Shown here: positions 1 to 6,308 of the stretch, in pieces
Position numbering within the stretch: the stretch's first letter is position 1
Layout: every line of letters begins with the position of its first letter
From: Rickettsiales bacterium
GTDB taxonomy: Bacteria; Pseudomonadota; Alphaproteobacteria; Rickettsiales; CANDYO01
NCBI GenBank assembly: GCA_947424995.1
Contig: CANDYO010000115.1
Coordinates: 1-6,662 of the forward strand
Length of the DNA stretch: 6,662 nucleotides
Direction of reading: 5' to 3'
Program-made: the position numbers and the translations under genes
Notes under the pieces: generated by a model
The model's input: only the letters and a program-made list of their open reading frames with translations
Database searches by the model: none
What the model was told of the DNA's origin: nothing

Positions 1-323
1 CAGCTACTTCTGAGGGAACCACCTTCATAAAAGCCTTAACTCAAGAAGAGATGGAGCATGCTAGGCATGAGGAATATGCAACTGATATAATGCTTGGTTT
101 AAGGTCAATAACACCAAGCAATATGAGTTATTGTGATGAAATACCAAGTAATGAATCTGTTGTATCTAGAGGTGGAAGCAAAAGTCTTTACGTTTCCAGT
201 CTTAATTTTAGTCCAGTAAATGAAGATAATTTTGACGATGAAGATTCGCCATTTTTACTACTTTCCACAGAAGATGTAGTTAAATGGACTGGTCAATTCA
301 TCGATTATGATAAAAGCACTTAA
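1..323 (+). CDS. Hypothetical acidic protein, C-terminal part (5' end outside window)
   Basis: I do not recognise this family. The frame is open from the first full codon at position 3 to the TAA at 321-323, so the gene starts upstream of the window. The first in-window ATG, at 51, is probably internal, because the residues before it (SEGTTFIKALTQEEM) can be aligned with the corresponding stretch of the next gene. About 106 residues are visible. They include a helix-like segment with HEEYATDIMLGLR, a Ser/Asn-rich middle, and an acidic patch NEDNFDDEDSPF followed by W...FIDYDK near the end. The same three blocks occur in the same order in the gene at 389-970, so the two are tandem paralogues. 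No membrane segment is visible, and the N-terminus cannot be judged for a signal peptide. No function can be assigned; a secreted or host-interaction role is only a guess from its lineage-specific look. Confidence 0.75.
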   Translation, partial: ATSEGTTFIKALTQEEMEHARHEEYATDIMLGLRSITPSNMSYCDEIPSNESVVSRGGSKSLYVSSLNFSPVNEDNFDDEDSPFLLLSTEDVVKWTGQFIDYDKST

Positions 324-374
324 TTTATTACAGATATACTTTTAAAGACTATTTGTTTTTTATGCGAAAAAGAA

Positions 375-380
375 AAGGAG
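375..380 (+). promoter_or_regulatory. Shine-Dalgarno AAGGAG that fixes the start at 389
   Basis: AAGGAG lies 8 bases before the ATG at 389. It is the best ribosome binding site in the window. The upstream in-frame ATGs at 353 and 362 have no such site, and the one at 362 lies just 13 bases before this motif, so 389 is the likely start. Confidence 0.8.
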
Positions 381-388
381 TCAACACT

Positions 389-970
389 ATGCCACCTAAA
401 TCTAGGCATCAAAGAAGAAATTCTCTTTCAGAAGAAGAAATAGCAAACTTGATGAAAGCGCATTATACTCAATCATCAGCTGCAGAAAGCAAAAATGATT
501 GCAAAGAAGATGGCTCTAAAGCGTCCTCTGCTGAGCAAGTTATTGACGACGAAGGAAAATGTAGAGGGGGAACTGCAAAGAAAACAGTGAGTTTTGGTGA
601 GACCACCATTATAACGATTCCCAATAGAGAAGATATTGCTGAAGAAAGAAATCTAGCCCGAGAAGCTGCACATGAGGAATATGTAGCTGACATAATGCTA
701 AATTTAAGACATGCGAACGACGCATCAACTATTCATAGTTATAGTACTGCAACATTAATTGATTGTAACGAAGAGGGATCAAATAATACTGTGCCCCTTA
801 CACTTAGAAGTAGGAGTGGGAGCTTTTATATTCCTCCTAACCAAACTCTTGATATAATAGATGAAGATAATTTTGAAGATGATGAGGACCTCCCATTCGC
901 ATTAAATCCTAGCGCAGAAGAAGGAGCTCAATGGATGAGTTCATTCATTTATCACGATAAAAATGCTTAA
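389..970 (+). CDS. Hypothetical acidic protein, paralogue of the preceding gene
   Basis: This is a complete 193-residue protein of unknown family. I chose the ATG at 389 because of the AAGGAG 8 bases upstream; in-frame ATGs at 353 and 362 would add 12 or 9 residues. The N-terminus is basic (MPPKSRHQRRNSLSEEE), followed by a low-complexity Ser/Ala/Glu/Lys stretch that looks disordered. A KKTVSF segment sits at residues 64-69. A helix-like block with HEEYVADIMLNLR follows, then a Ser/Thr/Asn-rich linker, an acidic patch DEDNFEDDEDLPF and a terminal W...FIYHDK. The last blocks match the preceding gene in order and partly at DNA level, which indicates tandem duplication. RRNSL fits a protein kinase A site pattern and KTVSF fits the RVxF docking pattern for protein phosphatase 1; both patterns are short and can arise by chance. 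There is no signal peptide or membrane segment. The gene ends 10 bases before the next start. Confidence 0.8.
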   Translation: MPPKSRHQRRNSLSEEEIANLMKAHYTQSSAAESKNDCKEDGSKASSAEQVIDDEGKCRGGTAKKTVSFGETTIITIPNREDIAEERNLAREAAHEEYVADIMLNLRHANDASTIHSYSTATLIDCNEEGSNNTVPLTLRSRSGSFYIPPNQTLDIIDEDNFEDDEDLPFALNPSAEEGAQWMSSFIYHDKNA

Positions 971-980
971 GAAAGAATAG

Positions 981-1697
981 ATGTCAAAAACTTCAAATTT
1001 AATATTATTAGCCCATAAAGAAGCAGTTACTATTGAAGAATCAGCTAAAAATTCTTTTATTGAACAATTAAAATCTTTGAAACTAAATATCAATAACATA
1101 CAAACATCGGCTTGCAAAGCTCAGATAATTTGGTATAACGCAGCGGCAGAATTTATTAAGCAAGCTACTGCTTTTAAACCTATGGAAATTATTATTCCTT
1201 CACCAAAGCAACCAGAAAACGAAAACTCCGATCCTACAGCAACAAAATCTAAGGCTAATCCTGAAACAAATTACACTCTAGATGAAACGCAAAAAGATAA
1301 ATTAAGTCAATATTATCAATTAGTTGCTAAATGTCAGAATCCTTACATAACGCTTAGTCACTCTCTACTAAACGCAATAGCTCTTAACTATAAAAATATT
1401 CTCAAAGTGATCCATCCAGATAAAGTCCAGCTTGATGCGAGGGAAGAATATACAGAATTAACTAGATTTACTTATGATTTAAAAGAACACTCATCTAAAG
1501 AAAAAAACTGTTTAACCAATGAATGCATAGAAGATAACCTGCTTATTAATGAATATCTTGTAGCTTATCGCTATAGAGTTCAAATAGAATTGGAGTTAAA
1601 CAAGTTACTGTCAGATTGTGAAGATCTGTGCAATTCTAATTCAAATGAAATTGCTAAATGCACAGAAAACTGTAAAATAGAATTTGATTATAATTAA
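981..1697 (+). CDS. Hypothetical protein with divergent J-domain-like segment and Cys-rich tail
   Basis: The protein has 238 residues. Residues 1-70 look helical, and 75-105 form a Pro/Asn/Lys-rich linker. Residues about 108-170 resemble a J domain: a helix containing QYYQLV, a second basic helix (NYKNILKVI), the HPDK motif at 145-148, then a third helix (REEYTELTRFTYDLKEH). In DnaJ-family proteins HPD is the essential Hsp70-stimulating tripeptide. The spacing from YY to HPD is about 7 residues longer than in classical DnaJ and the sequence is otherwise divergent, so this is a suggestion, not a firm domain call. The C-terminal part is helical and Cys-rich: C177/C182 and two CX3C motifs (C213/C217 and C227/C231) separated by 9 residues, which could bind metal or form disulphides. 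There is no clear signal peptide. The start has only a weak purine-rich site (AAGAAAG) and lies 10 bases after the preceding stop, suggesting the same transcript. Confidence 0.75.
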   Translation: MSKTSNLILLAHKEAVTIEESAKNSFIEQLKSLKLNINNIQTSACKAQIIWYNAAAEFIKQATAFKPMEIIIPSPKQPENENSDPTATKSKANPETNYTLDETQKDKLSQYYQLVAKCQNPYITLSHSLLNAIALNYKNILKVIHPDKVQLDAREEYTELTRFTYDLKEHSSKEKNCLTNECIEDNLLINEYLVAYRYRVQIELELNKLLSDCEDLCNSNSNEIAKCTENCKIEFDYN

Positions 1698-1710
1698 TAA
1701 ATATAAAACT

Positions 1711-2307
1711 ATGATTAAGTTTAACGCTGAAATAGCTCGCAAGGCTGTCCACTTATCCTCTCTTTGGATACCAGCTTTGTATCTTTATACTACAAAAAAT
1801 ACCATGCTTTCAATATTATTGCCTTTAGCTTTAATAGCCATAACTATTGATTTTAGCAGAAGATTTATTCCTCAACTCAATAATTTAATTAATCATTTTA
1901 TTGGCCATATGATGCGCGATGAAGAAAAAGAATTATTTGCTTTTTCTGGAGCTACTAATATGCTCATCGCAGCTAGTTTAACAGTTGCTATATTTAACCA
2001 AGGAATAGCCATCCTAGCTTTAAGCATTTTGATGATTAGTGATAGCTTCGCCGCTATAGTTGGACGTAAATTCGGTAAAATACGCTTAGTAAGTGGTAAA
2101 AGCTTAGAAGGCTCTTTAAGCTTTGCTGCTTCTGCAATTATGGTATATTATTTTTTTAAAATATGCTACCATTACACCTTACCATTAGATTTGTCTTTGT
2201 TAGCAATTTTTGTAGCAACTATCGCTGAGTTATTTGCTAAAAAAATTCATCTAGATGATAATTTTATTATTCCTCTTGTTATTGGCATGGTTTTGTCTTT
2301 AGGGTAA
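1711..2307 (+). CDS. Dolichol/phytol/diacylglycerol kinase-like membrane protein
   Basis: This 198-residue, very hydrophobic protein has about five to six membrane segments. It carries the hallmarks of the SEC59/DGK1/VTE5-type CTP-dependent lipid kinase family: an N-terminal ARKAVHLSS block (R10, K11, H14), DSFAAIVGRKFGK at 111-123 and GKSLEGS at 129-135. In characterised members these motifs form the nucleotide-binding and catalytic site that phosphorylates a polyprenol, phytol or diacylglycerol in the membrane. The bacterial substrate is not known from sequence. The size is normal for a bacterial homologue. I chose the ATG at 1711, 13 bases after the preceding stop; a TTG at 1684 would overlap the upstream gene and add nine polar residues before the conserved block. 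No good Shine-Dalgarno precedes 1711, so translation may depend on the upstream gene. Family members are often annotated as phosphatidate cytidylyltransferase, which shares CTP use and membrane topology. Confidence 0.85.
   Translation: MIKFNAEIARKAVHLSSLWIPALYLYTTKNTMLSILLPLALIAITIDFSRRFIPQLNNLINHFIGHMMRDEEKELFAFSGATNMLIAASLTVAIFNQGIAILALSILMISDSFAAIVGRKFGKIRLVSGKSLEGSLSFAASAIMVYYFFKICYHYTLPLDLSLLAIFVATIAELFAKKIHLDDNFIIPLVIGMVLSLG
2301..2304 (+). promoter_or_regulatory. dnaG ribosome binding site overlapping the upstream stop region
   Basis: AGGG lies 7 bases before the dnaG ATG and directly abuts the TAA (2305-2307) of the lipid-kinase gene. Ribosomes ending the upstream gene would be placed on the dnaG start, consistent with translational coupling. 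Confidence 0.55.
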
Positions 2308-2311
2308 ATTA

Positions 2312-4114
2312 ATGCTTTTTCCTGATTCATTTATTGACGATCTTAAGCAGCGCTTATCATTATCTAAAGTAATTTCTAGTCGAGTAAAATTACAACGCAA
2401 AGGACAGCATTATCTTGGGCTATGTCCATTTCACAATGAAAAAACTCCGTCGTTTACAGTACAAGATCACAAAGGAACTTATTATTGTTTTGGCTGTCAT
2501 GCTCATGGAGATATAATCGAATTTATTAGCAAAGTTGATCAACTATCCTTTGCTGATACTATTGCCTACCTAGCTAATTTAGCTGGTGTAGCATTACCTA
2601 AATTAAATCCAACTGAACAAAAAAAGATAGAGCATCAACACAGCCTAACTCAAGTAACCGCTAAGGCTAGCGAGTGGTTTGAAAAACAACTAAAATTATC
2701 CACTAATCATAATGCCTATGATTATTTAATTAAACGAGGTATTAGTAATGAAGATATTCAAATATTTTCATTAGGATATGCACCGGCCAAGGGGTTGCTT
2801 AATTTTCTAAATTCTGCTGGCTTTTCTTTAGATTCAATAGTTGACGCAGGTCTGGCCATTAAATCCGAATCAAATAATAAATATATTGAGCGTTTTTGTA
2901 ACAGAATTATTTTTCCGATTAAAAATAATAAAAATCAAATAGTTGGTTTTGGAGGTAGGACTTTAAATGCCGAAGTAATGCCTAAATATTTAAACTCCCC
3001 AGAGACAGTTCTCTTTAAAAAGAATAATTTATTCTACGCAGCAGACATTGCTTTTAAGCATGTATTAAAAAAAGAAAGAGTTATTGTAGTTGAAGGTTAT
3101 ATGGATGCTATTTTTATGCATAAAGCTGGGCTACCAGAAACTGTCGCAGCTTTAGGCACTGCTTTTAATCAAACTCATTTAAAAAATTTATGGAAAATGG
3201 CTAATGAACCAATACTCTGTTTCGATGGAGATGAGGCTGGTAAGAAAGCTATGTTAAAAGCAGCGCTTACTGCTTTGCCTTTACTAGAGCCAGGCCTAAG
3301 CCTTAAATTTTGTTTTTTACCTAAAGGACAAGATCCTGATGAGGTCATCAATCAGCAAGGCTCTGCTTATATCCATCAATTATTAGAAAATAATACAAAT
3401 CTTGCTGATTTCATTTGGCAGTCAGAAATGGAACTAAGCAACCATGACAGCCCTGAAGGTAAGGCATTGTTTGAACATAAGATTAATAATTTAGTAGCAC
3501 AAATTCAAAACACAGTAGTACGTCCACACTATCAACAATTTATGAAAAATAAATTATGGCAAGAATTCAGTAGCTTTAAAACAGAGAAACAAAAGAAAAT
3601 TATTAATTTAAAACAAGCACCTGCTTCACTACCAAATAATTTACCTGCTAAAGAAAGACTTGAATATTCTTTATTTGCTCAATTAATCTCTTACCCCTAC
3701 TTAGTTGAAGACAAGCTGATATTTGATGATTTTTTCAACCTCGAAATTGATCATCAAGAATTAGAAAATTTGCGCTCTATTTTGGTAACTTATCATGAAA
3801 ATCAAGAAAGCTGCTTAAATAATTTGCTTATCCAAAATAATTTAGGTAGATTAGTTGAGTTTCTATGTGGATCAAAATCTAGTTTTATTGATACAATATC
3901 AACGATAGACATTAAGACCGCTAAAGAGATATGGCTAATCACATATAAGAAATATCTTTTGGAATTGCTCAAAACCGAATATAACCAATTTATGCAAAGA
4001 GTTCATTATGAAAGCAAAGCTTTTGAAAAGGCTACAGAATTAAAAAAATCTATTGATCTTTTAATTAAAGAAATCACAGAAAAAGAAGCTAACTTATCCC
4101 CAGAACAAATTTAG
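2312..4114 (+). CDS. dnaG: DNA primase DnaG
   Basis: This primase makes the RNA primers for Okazaki fragments and for leading-strand start, working with the DnaB helicase at the replication fork. It has 600 residues, a normal length. The N-terminal zinc-binding domain shows C38, H41, C59 and C62 (LCPFHNEKTPSF and YYCFGCHAHGD). The catalytic core includes RFCNRIIFPI and GFGGRTL, PKYLNSPET, then the TOPRIM site with EGYMD at 261-265 and DGDEAG at 305-310, giving the expected acidic metal ligands E261, D305 and D307. The C-terminal 150 or so residues, expected to bind DnaB, are divergent but helix-rich. The start ATG follows the upstream gene by 4 bases and has AGGG 7 bases upstream. The sigma factor gene follows after 28 bases on the same strand. 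All key residues are intact. Confidence 0.98.
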   Translation: MLFPDSFIDDLKQRLSLSKVISSRVKLQRKGQHYLGLCPFHNEKTPSFTVQDHKGTYYCFGCHAHGDIIEFISKVDQLSFADTIAYLANLAGVALPKLNPTEQKKIEHQHSLTQVTAKASEWFEKQLKLSTNHNAYDYLIKRGISNEDIQIFSLGYAPAKGLLNFLNSAGFSLDSIVDAGLAIKSESNNKYIERFCNRIIFPIKNNKNQIVGFGGRTLNAEVMPKYLNSPETVLFKKNNLFYAADIAFKHVLKKERVIVVEGYMDAIFMHKAGLPETVAALGTAFNQTHLKNLWKMANEPILCFDGDEAGKKAMLKAALTALPLLEPGLSLKFCFLPKGQDPDEVINQQGSAYIHQLLENNTNLADFIWQSEMELSNHDSPEGKALFEHKINNLVAQIQNTVVRPHYQQFMKNKLWQEFSSFKTEKQKKIINLKQAPASLPNNLPAKERLEYSLFAQLISYPYLVEDKLIFDDFFNLEIDHQELENLRSILVTYHENQESCLNNLLIQNNLGRLVEFLCGSKSSFIDTISTIDIKTAKEIWLITYKKYLLELLKTEYNQFMQRVHYESKAFEKATELKKSIDLLIKEITEKEANLSPEQI

Positions 4115-4131
4115 TTATTTAACACTTACTT

Positions 4132-4135
4132 AAGG
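4132..4135 (+). promoter_or_regulatory. rpoD ribosome binding site
   Basis: AAGG lies 7 bases before the ATG at 4143, in the short gap after dnaG. It supports 4143 over the in-frame ATG three codons later. Confidence 0.55.
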
Positions 4136-4142
4136 CAATAAT

Positions 4143-6086
4143 ATGTCAAACATGGAAGATTTTGAATCCAAAACTAAAAACTTCGAAGACTCAACAAATG
4201 ATGGCAAGAAACAGATGACCGCTTTGGTTAAAAAGCTTATTGTCCGTGGTAAATCCCAAGGTTTTCTTACCTATGATGAGATAAACAACATTCTACCAAG
4301 AGATAACTTTGCTACCGATAACTTTGATCAAATCATTAGCGCTTTATCAGATGCAGGGATTAATGTAATCGAGAATGTCGAAGATGCTGTAGATAATGAC
4401 AATGATTTTGATCTTGCTATAGTTGAAGATTCAGACGAACTTACTGATGAAGTAGCCGTTGAAGAGCTAAGTCGTACTGATGATCCTGTAAAAATGTATT
4501 TAAGAGATATGGGTGGGGTAGAATTATTATCTCGTGAAGGCGAGATTGAAATTGCAAAAAGAATTGAAGATGGTCGCGAAACCATGATTAAATCTTTATG
4601 CGAGACCCCTTTAACTTTAAAGCAATTGAAATCATGGTATGAAGATCTGCTTAATGAAAAAATTCTCTTACGTGAAATCATTGATCTTGAAGCTAATTAC
4701 GAAACTGATCCAGAACAGATAATGAGTAATGTTGAGCATGATAAAGATACACTTGAAACTAAAAATGAAGAAGATGAAGAAAATACAGATGACGACGACG
4801 AAGGAGACGTAGAGGAGGAATCTTTATCATTAAGTAGCTTAGAGGCCGCTTTAATGCCAAGTATTATTGAGACCTATAGTAAGGTGGTATTATTATGCGA
4901 CCAGTTAATTGAAATTCATCGGAACAAACTCAATCAGATAACAGGTGTTAGCGAATATAAATTTGATGAAAAAAATTACATTGCAATAAGCTTAGAATTA
5001 ACAATATTAGTTAAAGCTCTTAAGTTAAATGATAAGGCAATCGATTTCTTACTTAATCAACTCTATACAATCAATAAGAAAATGATGAGCATTGAAGGTA
5101 AATTAATGCAAACCGCTGAAAAGCGCCATATTGCTCGCAAAAGTTTTCTTAATAATTATATTGGCTCTGAGATGGAAGTCAACTGGCTGCAGCGAGTTGA
5201 AAGCATTAAAGAAAAAGGCTGGAAGGACTTCGCTACTTTAGATACAGAAGTTATTGAAGTAATTCGCAATGAGTTATGGGCTATAGCTCAAAATCTAGGG
5301 ATTTCTATTAGCGATTTAAAGACCCTAATTAACCGAGTTCATAGAGGAGACCGTACAGCTAATAAAGCTAAGAAAGAAATGATCGAAGCTAATTTACGCC
5401 TAGTTATTTCAATCGCTAAAAAATATTCCAACCGAGGATTACAATTCTTAGACTTAATCCAAGAAGGAAATATTGGTTTAATGAAAGCGGTGGATAAATT
5501 TGAATATCGTCGTGGATATAAATTTTCAACTTATGCTACTTGGTGGATTAGACAAGCGATCACCCGTTCAATAGCTGACCAAGCCAGAACTATCCGTATT
5601 CCTGTACACATGATTGAAACTATTAACAAAATAGTACGCACCTCTCGTCAAATGCTTCATGAGCTTGGTTACGAACCCACTCCTAATGAATTAGCTGATC
5701 GTCTTTCTATGTCAGTTGATAAAGTGCGTAAAGTACTAAAAATTACCCGTGAACCCGTTAGCTTAGATAATCCTATCGGCGATGAAGACGGTGGATCGTT
5801 AGGTGACTTTATTGAAGATAAAAATGCCTTACCTCCATTAGAAGCTGCTATTTTAGGTAATTTACGCGAGACTACTACTCGCATTTTAGCAAGCTTAACT
5901 CCTAGAGAAGAGAGAGTCTTAAGAATGCGCTTTGGTATAGGTATGAATACCGATCATACTTTAGAAGAGGTTGGTCAACAATTTTTCGTAACTAGAGAGA
6001 GAATTCGTCAAATTGAAGCAAAAGCTCTGCGAAAGCTTAAGCACCCTAGCCGTTCACGTAAATTGAGAGGCTTCTTAAATAGTTAG
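4143..6086 (+). CDS. rpoD: RNA polymerase primary sigma factor RpoD (sigma-70)
   Basis: This is the housekeeping sigma subunit, which directs RNA polymerase to -35/-10 promoters. It has 647 residues and all group 1 regions. Region 1.1 lies at about 20-80 and keeps primary sigma from binding DNA on its own. Region 1.2 begins at DPVKMYLRDMG (114 onward). A non-conserved region between 1.2 and 2 contains a highly acidic run at 209-226. Region 2 runs from NLRLVISIAKKY (417) through YATWWIRQAITRSI (464 onward), the -10 recognition and melting segment. Region 3 follows, then region 4.2 with LEEVGQQFFVTRERIRQIE (607-625), the -35 helix-turn-helix, ending in HPSRSRKLRGFL. Region 1.1 and the long non-conserved region show it is the primary sigma, not RpoH or RpoS. 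The start at 4143 has AAGG 7 bases upstream. The gene follows dnaG by 28 bases, as in the macromolecular-synthesis operon. It is complete, with no missing key residues. Confidence 0.98.
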   Translation: MSNMEDFESKTKNFEDSTNDGKKQMTALVKKLIVRGKSQGFLTYDEINNILPRDNFATDNFDQIISALSDAGINVIENVEDAVDNDNDFDLAIVEDSDELTDEVAVEELSRTDDPVKMYLRDMGGVELLSREGEIEIAKRIEDGRETMIKSLCETPLTLKQLKSWYEDLLNEKILLREIIDLEANYETDPEQIMSNVEHDKDTLETKNEEDEENTDDDDEGDVEEESLSLSSLEAALMPSIIETYSKVVLLCDQLIEIHRNKLNQITGVSEYKFDEKNYIAISLELTILVKALKLNDKAIDFLLNQLYTINKKMMSIEGKLMQTAEKRHIARKSFLNNYIGSEMEVNWLQRVESIKEKGWKDFATLDTEVIEVIRNELWAIAQNLGISISDLKTLINRVHRGDRTANKAKKEMIEANLRLVISIAKKYSNRGLQFLDLIQEGNIGLMKAVDKFEYRRGYKFSTYATWWIRQAITRSIADQARTIRIPVHMIETINKIVRTSRQMLHELGYEPTPNELADRLSMSVDKVRKVLKITREPVSLDNPIGDEDGGSLGDFIEDKNALPPLEAAILGNLRETTTRILASLTPREERVLRMRFGIGMNTDHTLEEVGQQFFVTRERIRQIEAKALRKLKHPSRSRKLRGFLNS

Positions 6087-6121
6087 AGAAGATCACCGCT
6101 AAACTAAGATCATGTTAAAAT

Positions 6122-6241
6122 ATGCGAGGTCGTAATCCTCGGGACCAAGCTTTGCTTGGGTCACCGGGGATCCCTAAGATAGCTAAGCGTTACCTAGCTC
6201 GAAGGATGATGCGAGTTCCACGCGCCAACCAAAATTCGTAA
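6122..6241 (+). other. 39-codon arginine-rich open frame inside the structured element (doubtful gene)
   Basis: An ATG at 6122 opens a frame that ends at TAA 6239-6241. The product would be strongly basic, with about ten Arg/Lys and a single Asp, and would include ALLGSPGIPKIAKRY and ARRMMRVPRANQNS. There is no Shine-Dalgarno before the ATG, and the DNA is far richer in G+C than the flanking genes. Most of the frame is also predicted to fold into stems, so it may be open only because few stop codons occur in GC-rich DNA. It is reported because its length spans almost exactly the structured region; a true small protein is possible but unproven. Confidence 0.15.
6135..6171. repeat. GC-rich palindrome / strong hairpin downstream of rpoD
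   Basis: ATCCTCGGGACCAAGC (6135-6150) pairs with 6154-6171 across a TTT loop: 16 pairs, one of them G-U, interrupted only by single-base bulges at G6160 and A6163. This is by far the strongest hairpin I see in the window and is much richer in G+C than its surroundings. No T-run follows, so it is not a classical terminator on the plus strand. In form it resembles the dispersed palindromic elements known from Rickettsia genomes, but I cannot match it to a named family. A smaller alternative hairpin, CGAGG/CCTCG (about 6125-6141), competes with its left arm. Confidence 0.7.
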
Positions 6242-6251
6242 CCGAGTTAGC
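6182..6251 (+). ncRNA. Possible second structured stem; candidate RNA element with the preceding hairpin
   Basis: GCTAA (6182-6186) pairs with TTAGC (6247-6251), GTTAC (6189-6193) with GTAAC (6238-6242), and GAA (6201-6203) with TTC (6235-6237). A small GCG/CGC stem (6211-6213 with 6221-6223) lies inside. Together with the hairpin at 6135-6171 this gives two adjacent folded domains that fill most of the gap between rpoD and the convergent gene. I looked for and did not find hallmarks of tRNA, tmRNA, SRP RNA or RNase P RNA. It may be an unnamed small RNA, a structured rpoD 3' untranslated region, or a mobile palindromic repeat. Confidence 0.25.
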
Positions 6252-6304
6252 AAAACTTTTACAATCCTAGACTTTGCTTGAATTCTTATTAACAAAAGTT
6301 TTTT
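6252..6304. terminator. Possible weak bidirectional terminator between convergent genes
   Basis: AAAACTTTT (6252-6260) is the exact inverse of AAAAGTTTT (6294-6302), followed by more T residues. It sits between the two converging genes, where a shared terminator is expected. The stem is almost all A/T and the loop is about 33 bases, so it would be weak; an alternative AGCAAA/TTTGCT pairing (6249-6254 with 6273-6278) overlaps it. Confidence 0.35.
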
Positions 6305-6308
6305 AAAT

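Noticed and set aside
51..53. ATG at 51 as the true start of the first gene
   Set aside because: The frame is open to the window edge and the residues before 51 can be aligned with the paralogue, so the gene very likely begins outside the window.
353..388. Upstream in-frame ATGs at 353 and 362 for the second acidic protein
   Set aside because: Neither has a ribosome binding site, whereas ATG 389 has AAGGAG at 8 bases; 353-388 is more likely leader sequence.
324..388. Promoter with TATACT at 335-340
   Set aside because: The -10-like hexamer has no convincing -35 about 17 bases upstream, and such hexamers are common in AT-rich DNA.
469..693. Minus-strand open frames inside the genes (469-693, 4328-4681, 5669-5884)
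   Set aside because: They are antisense to well-supported coding sequences, are Ser-rich as expected for shadows of acidic or Lys-rich coding DNA, and show no recognisable motif.
1684..1710. TTG start at 1684 for the lipid-kinase-like gene
   Set aside because: It would overlap the upstream gene by 14 bases and add polar residues before the conserved block; ATG 1711 fits the family better.
6087..6308. tRNA, tmRNA, SRP RNA, RNase P RNA or 6S RNA in the convergent gap
   Set aside because: No T-loop or acceptor pairing, no tmRNA tag codons, no SRP core and no RNase P conserved blocks on either strand; a 6S-like fold could not be made convincing by hand.
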